A stretch of 14,810 bases of DNA from Pleurotus ostreatus/Saccharomyces cerevisiae fusant (lineage: Eukaryota > Opisthokonta). A model generated the notes under the pieces. It was not told the DNA's origin, ran no database searches, and saw only the letters and a program-made list of their open reading frames with translations. Of this stretch, positions 7,960 through 14,810 are shown one piece after another. How positions within the stretch are numbered: position 1 is the stretch's first letter; every line of letters starts with the position of its first letter. The stretch lies in contig JAMQCK010000854.1 in the NCBI GenBank assembly GCA_024196135.1, positions 1-14,810 of the forward strand, given 5' to 3'. The translations under genes were made by a program, and so were the position numbers.

Positions 7960-10900
7960 ATGCGTCCAGCTGTCTTCCTCCGTGTCCTGGCCCTCGGCGG
8001 TGCCGCGCTCGCGGCGCCGACCGAAAGCGCGTCCGCGACCTCTGCGACTGCACCGTCCGCCACTTCTGCGTCCAGTGCAGTGAGCGCGACGTCGGCCAGT
8101 GCCTCGGCAACGAGCGTCTCGCTTTCGGTCTCCGCCAGTGCGGTCTCCAGTGCTGGAAGTGCGAGTGCGTCGGCCTCTGCAACGGCGAGTGCGAGCGTGT
8201 CCGCAACCTCCTCGAAGCCTTCGTCTTCCGGGACACCGAAAATTCGTACGTGTCTTCAGTTTCAATTCATCGCGTTTATATTCATCTCCGCGAAGCGACT
8301 CCCGTCCTGAATGACGAGTGGTCGGCTGCATATGCCAAGGTGAGACTCGCCCTGCTTCTTCTGATTTTCTCCTTGACGCATTCCATCAGGCCTCAGATGC
8401 TGTCGCGCAGCTCACGCTGCAAGAAAAGGTCGACATCGCGACCGGTATTGGCTGGATGAACGGTCAGTGTGAGGAGCTTCGAGAATTGTTAAGGTTCTGA
8501 ACATGGTGCAGGTCCCTGCGTTGGCAACACGCCCGCCGTGCCCACCATTGACTACCCGTCGCTTTGCCTTCAAGGTAAATTATTCGTCTAGTATCGATCT
8601 CAGCAAAGAGCTGACGGTTGCACAGATAGCCCTATGGGCGTGCGCTACGCCAGCGAGGTGTCTGCTTTCCCTGCGTACGTCGGTCTCTCACGATCGATTA
8701 ATCTCTCATTCTTACCTGCCTTTGCATCTCAGTGGTGTCAACACGGCCGCGACCTTCAACCGTACCCTCATCCGCGCGCGCGGTGTCGCTCTTGGCGAGG
8801 AGTTCCGCGGCAAGGGCATCCACGTCTACCTTGGTCCCGACATGTGCGATCCTTTTGTCACGTATGCGGCGAAGCCTCTAAACCATCCTCAGGAACATCA
8901 TGCGCACCGCGGCTGGAGGGCGCAACTGGGAAGGCTTCGGCGCCGACCCGTACCTCTCTGGCGAGGCTTCGTACGAGACGATCATTGGCGTTCAGAGCGT
9001 TGGCGTCCAGGGCTCGGCCAAGCACTTCATCAACAACGATCAGGAGCACTTCCGCGAGAGCAGCTCTTCGAATGTCGATGATCGGTGCGTGGAAATGGGT
9101 TGTCCAGATGATACTTCTCTAACATGAGTCACCCCCCAGTGCTCAGCATGAGATCTACCTCGCACCGGTGAGTAGCTTGGCGGACCACCCGCTTTCATCG
9201 TACTAACAACTGCATCCAATAGTTCTTGAAGAGCGCGCAGGCCAACGTGGCTTCCTTCATGTGCAGCTACAGTGCGTACTAGTCCATTTCTGATTGACTT
9301 TTGCTGACTCCGATTCTCTCTAGACCAGAGTGCGCTCGAGCGAGTGTGGCTCCAACGCGGCATGCTGACATAAAAGCAGTCAACGGGTCCTGGTCGTGCG
9401 AGAACGACAAGATGCTCAACGACATTGTGAAGGGCGAATGGGGCTACCCAGGCTGTGAGCATCTTGTCGATGTTATTCAACGATCTTGTCGTGCTGACCA
9501 TCCGCAACAGACATTCAATCCGACTGGGGTGCCACGCACTCGACGCTCGCTGTCAACTTCGGTCTGGACGTGCGTGTTACTGCTTTGTTTGCATTCTAGG
9601 TGCTGAATTTTTTTCAGATGACCATGCCTGGAGACATCACCTTCGGCTCAAACACGACCTACTTCGGGCAGGCGCTCATCGATGCCGTCAACAGCGGCGA
9701 CGTCCCCGAGGACCGTGTCTCTGACATGGCCCTTCGTATTCTGGCTGCCTGGTATCTTCTCGGGCAAGACGAGGGCTACCCTGAGACCAACATCTGGGCT
9801 TGGGACCTGAACGACCCTAGGAACCTCCACGTCGATGTGCAGGCTGATCATGCGAGGTGAGCTTGTTCTCGAGGCTTGCGAGGAGGAAGCCTCTTATCAT
9901 TCCCTCGTAGCCTCATCCGCGAGATCGCCGACGCCTCGACCATCCTCCTCAAGAACGAGAACGGCTCCCTCCCTCTCTCCGCCCCAGGCAGCATTGCTAT
10001 CATCGGCAACGGTGCCGGCAACAACTCGCAGGGCATCAACGGCTGCGTCGATCGCTCGTGCAACGACGGTGTACTGGCGGTGGGTTGGGGAAGCGGGACG
10101 GCGGAGTTCCCGTACCTTATCACGGTGCGTATCCTCGCTCGATGGTTAGCCTGCTGTGCTGAGATCATACCCAGCCCCTCGACGCGATCACGGCGCGCGC
10201 TGAGGAGGATGGCACGACGGTCACGTCCTCGCTCAGTGACAGCGACACGGACCGCGCCGCAGAAATAGCTGCGGCTGCCGACGTCGCCATTGTGTTCATT
10301 TCATGTCAGTGTTTTCCTGACATAGTCCTCGCTGTGGTCTCACAACTATCGCAGCGGACTCTGGCGAAGGGTACCTCACTGTTGAGGGCAACGCCGGCGA
10401 TCGCAATGATTTGCTTGCCTGGCATGACGGGGTTAGTACCTTGCTTTCTATACGATCGTAAGAAATGATCCTGATGTTCTTGTCTTCTCCAGGATGCGCT
10501 TGTCCATGCTGTAGCGGACGCCAACGAGAACACCATCGTTGCTGTGAACACTGTCGGCGCTATCATTACTGAGGCTTGGATTGAGCACCCGAACGGTAAG
10601 CTCATGCAATGTCATTTTCTCCCAGCTTTTCTGACGCCTATGGCAGTCAAGGCCGTTGTCTGGAGTGGCCTTCCTGGGCAGGAGGCCGGCAACTCTGTTG
10701 CTGACATCCTCTACGGCGCATACAACCCGAGGTACGCATTGATATAAGGCTCAGATAGACAGTCCTAATCGACCCTCAGCGGTCGCCTCCCGTACACCAT
10801 TGCCAAGTCCGCGGACGACTACCCTGCGCAAGTGCTTTACGAGTCGAGCGCGCAGGTGCCGGATATCGACTACTCGGAGGGCCTCCTCGTCGACTACCGT

Positions 10901-11413
10901 CACTTTGATGCCAATGGCATCGAGCCCCGCTATGAGTTCGGCTTCGGGCTCTCGTACACGACGTTCGAGTACGACAACCTGGCGATCGAGGGCAGTGCGG
11001 CGTCGGACCGAAGCCCGCCGACTGGTCCTGGCTCCTCCCTCGACCCATGGCTGCATGAGCCTGTGGTCACTGTCACTTTCACGGTGGAGAACACGGGCGA
11101 GTTCGCTGGACACGAGGTTTGTCGTCCACCCTCCCTGTCCACTCTTCCCTGACCAGTCTGCTTCGTGCAGATTCCGCAACTCTATGTGACCTTCCCTGAA
11201 TCCGCAGGCAGTGCGCCGCTCAATCTGAAGGGCTTCGAGAGCGTATTCGTCGCGCCAGGAGAGACCGCGGATGTGTCCCTCTCCCTGACGCGCTACGACC
11301 TGAGCATCTGGGATGTGGTATCCCAGAGCTGGGTCGTGCCATCCGGCGACGCGACAATCTCCATCGGCGCGAGCAGCAGGGATGTTCGATTGACGGGAAC
11401 GGTATCTAACTAG
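7960..11413 (+). CDS. Secreted GH3 beta-glucosidase with Ser/Ala/Thr-rich N-terminal linker
   Basis: This is a complete 820-aa model that hydrolyses terminal beta-glucosides such as cellobiose outside the cell. Exons are 7960-8245, 8296-8339, 8390-8462, 8512-8574, 8626-8674, 8733-8843, 8893-9084, 9140-9167, 9223-9271, 9324-9329, 9380-9454, 9511-9569, 9618-9856, 9911-10124, 10175-10304, 10355-10431, 10493-10595, 10647-10731, 10780-11116 and 11171-11413. Every junction keeps frame. A signal peptide (about 1-18, ending ALA) is followed by a linker to about residue 95. The (beta/alpha)8 domain holds [11 protein letters not shown] and [12 protein letters not shown]. The nucleophile is Asp330 in QSDWGATHS. 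The second domain starts near 425 ([14 protein letters not shown]) and carries the likely acid/base Glu544 in [11 protein letters not shown]. An FnIII-like domain follows [10 protein letters not shown] (about 679). It resembles Trichoderma Cel3A apart from the linker. Five NxS/T sequons fit secretion. Catalytic roles are assigned by family analogy. Confidence 0.96.
8014..8239 (+). other. Low-complexity Ser/Ala/Thr linker in the GH3 enzyme
   Basis: Right after the predicted signal peptide, about 75 residues are almost all Ser, Ala, Thr and Val, with no Cys and no aromatic residue. The stretch looks like an O-glycosylated linker of fungal cell-wall-degrading enzymes. No CBM1 module (which would need conserved Cys and aromatics) is attached to it. 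Confidence 0.8.
9324..9329 (+). other. 6-nt microexon of the GH3 gene
   Basis: The six bases ACCAGA lie between two normal-sized introns, 9272-9323 (52 nt) and 9330-9379 (50 nt), each with GT..AG ends and a GCTGAC-type branch site. Including them gives CSYNQINGSW, the conserved GH3 reading. Skipping them keeps frame but removes Asn-Gln. Confidence 0.8.
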
Positions 11414-11758
11414 AGCATTCAAGGGCCCTCTTGTCGAAGCGAGAATATAGGTGTTATCGGAGTACTACCTAAAATGTATAGGCAGAGGATTGTATGAATT
11501 TGTTTTGCGAAGGCTTACTTTGATGAGGCCATGGCTCATTATTCATTGTCCGCATCACTAGAAGGCCACCTGGAGTGCATTATGATCGCGACTTGAGAAA
11601 GTGATGCGATTGTTCAGGTTATGAACGTCCGTAGGTGTCGATGGGTCCACGTCTCGTGATTCTCCCGGCAACGCTTTCGTAACTTGGAATCAACGCTCAT
11701 CAACTTCAAGGCGCACACGGACTATCAACCGCGCCCGTCCCTAGCGCTGTCCTCGCCG
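11414..11758. other. Intergenic region between GH3 and F-box genes
   Basis: These 345 bp start with an AT-richer stretch (about 11430-11540) that fits the 3' end of the GH3 gene and must also hold the promoter of the F-box-like gene. The F-box frame stays open upstream of the chosen ATG to about 11684, but no ATG occurs there. I see no repeat or RNA gene. Confidence 0.5.
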
Positions 11759-13282
11759 ATGACAATACCGGATGTCGGTAATGAGCGAGACTCTGGGCAA
11801 CGCTGTGCTCAGTGTCGCCGATCGACCGTACTATCCTCCACTCTGCTGAGCAGCCAATACGATGAATCAGGCTGGCTTCCACGCCTCAGATCCGGACAGC
11901 TGCCCTCTGACGCGGAGCGAGCTTCTATCGATGCTGAACTTGCTGCCCTTCGTGCGGCAGCGGAAGCCCACGAACAGGAACTTGCAAGAGTCCGTGCGCG
12001 ACTGGCAACACTGCAAGAACGCATCGACCGTCGGGCATGCTTCCTACACTCCCCCGTTCGTAGCATGCCCGACGAACTCATGGAAGAAATCCTACTTCTG
12101 CTATGGTACTCCCGCGAATGGGGCGACGACGAGAAGCAGATTCTCATGAAAGAGGATGGCACCACCGATATTCCTGCTTTGCTACCCTCGCGCACGTTCG
12201 CGCCTCCTCACGTATGTTCGTGGTGGCGCAGCCTCGCACTAGCGCGACCCTCTTTGCGACCCTACATCTATATCACTCGCGAACTTCTTATGCCTATCTC
12301 ACCGGGATACCGCGAAAGCTTTCCGGAGAGATTGAGGCAAAGCCTGGCATGCTTGCCGCCTCCAGCGTTCAATATCCACATCTCACACACGGATATATAC
12401 CCCGAATTGGCCCCAGCCCTGGATGGACAATCTCTGCTCGCTCACAGATGGATGCGCGCCCTCCTCCATAATCTTCCGTGGACAGTATTGAGGGAGCTGG
12501 CTACTTCCCACCTTGCGCATCTCCGGTATATGCATATCGATATGGGCGCCACAGACGAGTGGAAGAGTGGACCGTGGAGCGGCCTCGAGCTTGGCGATCG
12601 TCCGCTGTTTTTCGGCGATGCTCCTCAGCTCGCCGAGGTATCATTGGAGGCACCAGTCAGAGGCGCCGTGGCCTTCTCGTTGCAGCGGCTGCCCTTCACA
12701 TTGCCCTGGTCACAACTGCGATCCTTCAGCGCCTCCAACTGTCCTCTTCGTATCTGCCTAGAGCTTCTGTCTCAGTGCACGGCCCTTCATTCAATGCGTT
12801 GGTGGGATGAACGGACGGACGAGGTCATAGAGCAGCAGGATGTCGCGCCGGCTCAACGGATCAATGCCTACATCAAGAATCTGACTTTACGACCCAACAT
12901 TGAATCGAAGGCATTGCGGAATCTCCTCGATTTCTCTAACATGCCTCATCTCTCGAGCCTCCAGTTACATTATGTTCAGTCAGAGCATCTCTTGCCTTGG
13001 CTCGAGCGATCTGGATGTCGTCTCACTTCGTTGACTCTCATCGTCTCTGTGTGTTGGATGCCGGCCTCGGACATAACAGATGTCCTGAAGGCAGCGCCAG
13101 AGCTGGAGTATCTCGCTTTCCATTACGACCCACAGACCGGCCAGGGGCTGGATGCGGTGACGGAAGGCGAGACGATGGACTCCTTCCTGGTAACACTACG
13201 CGACGCTCTGCATGCTACGGAGGACTTTGGGCAACCACAGGGCTCGCAACGCTTTCCGGACGTACAGATGAACCCCTTATAA
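11759..13282 (+). CDS. F-box-like / leucine-rich protein, C-terminus cut by MITE
   Basis: This intronless frame from the first ATG (11759) encodes 507 residues and ends at a TAA that lies inside the left arm of the MITE at 13265. It has the architecture of the F-box-like proteins that are numerous in Agaricomycetes. An N-terminal RCAQCRRS segment lies at about 15-22. A charged coiled coil spans about 52-93 (Glu/Ala/Arg/Leu-rich, ending QERIDRR). An F-box-like stretch from about 101 reads SMPDELMEEILLL, followed by HVCSWWRSLALARPSLRPYI. Irregular leucine-rich segments follow. Such proteins usually recruit substrates to SCF ubiquitin ligases through Skp1, but no substrate can be inferred. The last five codons before the stop come from the transposon, and the frame resumes exactly after it. 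The allele is therefore probably truncated, though the F-box and most repeats remain and a shortened protein could still be made. Confidence 0.8.
   Translation: MTIPDVGNERDSGQRCAQCRRSTVLSSTLLSSQYDESGWLPRLRSGQLPSDAERASIDAELAALRAAAEAHEQELARVRARLATLQERIDRRACFLHSPVRSMPDELMEEILLLLWYSREWGDDEKQILMKEDGTTDIPALLPSRTFAPPHVCSWWRSLALARPSLRPYIYITRELLMPISPGYRESFPERLRQSLACLPPPAFNIHISHTDIYPELAPALDGQSLLAHRWMRALLHNLPWTVLRELATSHLAHLRYMHIDMGATDEWKSGPWSGLELGDRPLFFGDAPQLAEVSLEAPVRGAVAFSLQRLPFTLPWSQLRSFSASNCPLRICLELLSQCTALHSMRWWDERTDEVIEQQDVAPAQRINAYIKNLTLRPNIESKALRNLLDFSNMPHLSSLQLHYVQSEHLLPWLERSGCRLTSLTLIVSVCWMPASDITDVLKAAPELEYLAFHYDPQTGQGLDAVTEGETMDSFLVTLRDALHATEDFGQPQGSQRFPDVQMNPL
13263..13264. repeat. TA target-site duplication, left copy
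   Basis: The TA dinucleotide directly precedes the first base of the left inverted repeat and is matched by TA at 13460-13461 after the right repeat. TA duplication is the mark of Tc1/mariner-type insertion. Confidence 0.75.
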
Positions 13283-13313
13283 GTCATACCCACCGGAGCG
13301 CCTCCGAGGCTCG
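13265..13313 (+). repeat. Left terminal inverted repeat of the MITE
   Basis: These 49 bases are the exact reverse complement of 13411-13459. The match stops at 13313: the next inner bases (ttgtagg on the left, against the complement of cagt on the right) no longer pair. Confidence 0.95.
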
Positions 13314-13410
13314 TTGTAGGCACACCGGGGTCAGAATTTCTTTCGGATATAATTCTTGAGGGTTTTTCCTCTCCTTTCACCTACTTTTTAGGGCAGACGT
13401 CGCAAACAGT

Positions 13411-13459
13411 CGAGCCTCGGAGGCGCTCCGGTGGGTATGACTTATAAGGGGTTCATCTG
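13411..13459 (-). repeat. Right terminal inverted repeat of the MITE
   Basis: Exact reverse complement of the left arm, ending in CATCTG directly before the TA at 13460-13461. Confidence 0.95.
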
Positions 13460-13461
13460 TA
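13460..13461. repeat. TA target-site duplication, right copy
   Basis: Second copy of the TA dinucleotide, directly after the right arm. The F-box coding frame resumes with the next base, 13462. Confidence 0.75.
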
Positions 13462-13837
13462 TCACCTAACCTTTACCTGCAACGTCTGAGAACCCTGTCC
13501 ATCAAATGCGAGGAACGATGCTTCGACCGCGTTTACGAATGCATGCTGCGCGAATGGCCCCCAGGTGGGGCACCTACCCGGAATTTCAGAGAGGTCTGGC
13601 TCGCGACGCCACTCTCGCCGAAGGACATCAGAGATATGGAGAGATTGGGCCGGGAGATGCATTTGGAGATTTATGGCCTTGACAAGTGCGCAGCAATGTA
13701 CGACGCCCTCTTGCCCTACGATTGGGAACCGCCGATTCTTTCGTCTAGGTGCGTTGACCTCACACAAGTGAAGGCGCACTGTATCTCACCCGCGCGCCTT
13801 GCTTCACAGAAAGGACGATCCAAACCCCTTCCAGTAG
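13462..13837 (+). pseudogene. Disconnected 3' part of the F-box-like gene
   Basis: Directly after the MITE and its TA, the same frame continues (SPNLYLQRLRTLSIKCEE.., then MLREWPPGG.., then EIYGLDKCAAMYDALL) with the Leu- and Trp-rich style typical of the C-terminal end of these proteins. A likely terminal intron at 13749-13809 (61 nt, GTGCGT..CACAG) would lead to a short last exon reading KDDPNPFQ and a TAG at 13835-13837. Without that splice the frame runs to 13872. The segment has no start of its own with upstream support, and the transposon now separates it from the main frame. It lies tail-to-tail with the MSH1 gene, whose stop is about 60 bp away. Confidence 0.75.
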
Positions 13838-13896
13838 TGACAGTCTACGCATACATATGTATATCGAAATAATGGCTTTGTCGAGACGCTACCAAC

Positions 13897-14810
13897 TTAT
13901 GATCCCGCGATGTCTACTTGTTGGACGATGCGTCGGCCGAGTTCCCGTAGCTGATCTGGCGGTAGTACCCTGTCGTTTTGACTGTCAAGCCACTCTAGCG
14001 TATCCTGCGCGACGGAAAGAGCTGCTTGCGGCACTCCCGCCAAAGCAGCGACTCGTAGAGCGTGACTGCGCCGGTTGACGCCGCGACGGAGGCGATATGC
14101 GTATGCAATGTGACTGGACTAGAGTCGTTGTGAGATGGAACTGAAGAGCCTGAACGTACGACTCACGTCTGCGTCGTACACGTCCGTGCAAAAGAAGGCT
14201 ACATCCTTGAAAGGATTCGCTTCACCCCTGTTGGCCTTACGGTCGCAGTCGTGATCAGCGTCCACCGAACTTGCTTCAGTGGGATGCTCCGCTTCCCAGC
14301 CTACCAAATCTGCCACCTCCGTGAAGTGCGTAGCAAACAATGCTCTACAGCGGTTGACCCTCAACAGGTGTACGACTGTGGCGAACGCAATGGCGAGACC
14401 GTCACGGAAGGCAGTCCCGCGCCCAATCTCATCCATGATGACCTTCAGTGAACATGTGAGCGAAGGTCAAAAGCCTCGGTTCGATGCCCACCAAACTCCG
14501 GCTCGTCGCCCTCCTCAGCACTGCACCTGTCTCGAGCATCTCGACCATGAAGGTGCTTCGATCTCGTGCAAGGTCGTCCCGCGCGCCGACGCGAGCGAAG
14601 ACGGCGTCGACGAGACCTAAATGTGCAGCGGTTGCAGGCTGGCCACTTGTTAGTAACGAGCATGTTGAAGGCGGACCCTGCAGAAACTCACCACGAAGCT
14701 CCCCGCCTGCGCCATAATGGCAATCAAGGCCGTCTGTCGCAGCACTGTCGACTTGCCCGCCATGTTTGGACCAGTGAGAATATGTAGGTGCGCGGTTGAC
14801 GTCGGACAGC
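13897..14810 (-). CDS. MSH1: Mitochondrial-type MutS homologue, Msh1 (5' part outside window)
   Basis: This is the C-terminal ~254 residues of a DNA mismatch-binding ATPase. Exons in coding order are 14692->14810, 14492-14638, 14167-14442 and 13897-14118 (TAA). Introns are 53, 49 and 48 nt and all phase 0. The MutS ATPase domain is complete here. Walker A is [10 protein letters not shown] (about 14746-14772). The next motif is [11 protein letters not shown]. Walker B plus signature is [10 protein letters not shown] (from 14442). The His motif is [31 protein letters not shown] and LAGVP follow. The [12 protein letters not shown] and [10 protein letters not shown] patterns point to Msh1, which maintains mitochondrial DNA, rather than nuclear Msh2-6. 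The clamp and mismatch-binding domains lie beyond the window edge. Family membership is certain and the Msh1 subclass is likely. Confidence 0.92.

Larger units (their letters stand above)
13265..13459. mobile_element. 195-bp MITE, Tc1/mariner-like (TA target), inserted in F-box gene
   Basis: A non-coding element bounded by perfect 49-bp terminal inverted repeats (13265-13313 and 13411-13459, no mismatch on direct comparison) with a 97-bp unique centre. TA flanks both ends. The tips read CAGATGAACC..GGTTCATCTG. There is no transposase frame, so it would need an enzyme supplied in trans. Each arm contains the palindrome CTTATAAG, and the left one gives the host frame its stop codon. Removing the element with one TA leaves the F-box frame continuous, which defines both ends precisely. 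The lack of any difference between the arms suggests recent insertion or recent amplification. The superfamily call rests only on the TA duplication. Confidence 0.9.

Noticed and set aside
7606..8331. 241-aa minus-strand Arg-rich open frame before and within GH3 exon 1
   Set aside because: It is the complement of the low-complexity Ser/Ala linker codons and has no domain or splice support.
13262..13512. The MITE being removed as an intron (GT at 13262, CTAAC branch at 13466-13470)
   Set aside because: The only in-frame acceptor seen ends in GAG at 13512, a poor site, and the intron would be 251 nt, about five times the local norm. Not impossible, but not supported; cDNA would decide.
14479..14489. 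tRNA B-box-like string (GGTTCGATGCC)
   Set aside because: No matching A box or acceptor stem nearby; it lies in an MSH1 intron edge and looks like chance.
1..14810. A coordinated gene cluster or new multi-gene system
   Set aside because: The genes are unrelated in function and mixed in orientation, and each belongs to a known family. No CRISPR array, tandem repeat array or rRNA was seen.

Overview
The window looks like nuclear DNA from a basidiomycete fungus, most likely a wood- or litter-decaying Agaricomycete. It is GC-rich. Its genes are split by many very short introns (about 45-61 nt) with GT..AG ends and CTNAC-type branch points. It carries a secreted cellulolytic beta-glucosidase and an F-box-like protein of the type that is greatly expanded in Agaricomycetes. 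All gene models below were built by hand, joining exons by splice signals, reading frame and family conservation. No search or alignment could be run.

Layout from left to right. (1) 1-1691, +: the 3' two thirds of an aconitase-family gene, closest by eye to the fungal Aco2 type. (2) 1692-2386: convergent intergenic space. (3) 2387-4169, -: complete 6-phosphogluconate dehydrogenase (GND1), 7 coding exons, 489 aa. (4) 4170-4807: divergent promoter region. (5) 4808-7460, +: complete oxysterol-binding-protein homologue of the Osh3 type (PH domain, FFAT-like motif, lipid-transfer domain), 9 exons, 745 aa, with a degenerate lipid/PI4P fingerprint. (6) 7461-7959: intergenic, with a TATA-like box. 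(7) 7960-11413, +: secreted GH3 beta-glucosidase, 20 exons including a 6-nt microexon, 820 aa, with a long Ser/Ala/Thr-rich N-terminal linker. (8) 11759-13837, +: an F-box-like gene interrupted by a 195-bp MITE that has perfect 49-bp terminal inverted repeats and a TA target duplication. (9) 13897-14810, -: the 3' part of a mitochondrial-type MutS homologue (MSH1).

The genes do not form one pathway or a cluster. Aconitase and 6PGDH are central metabolism, the Osh protein belongs to membrane contact sites, the GH3 enzyme acts outside the cell on cellobiose or other beta-glucosides, and MSH1 maintains mitochondrial DNA. I see no novel multi-gene system. The points most worth a second look are the young-looking MITE that cuts the F-box gene, the altered fingerprint of the Osh3-like protein, the GH3 microexon, and the orphan linker on the GH3 enzyme.
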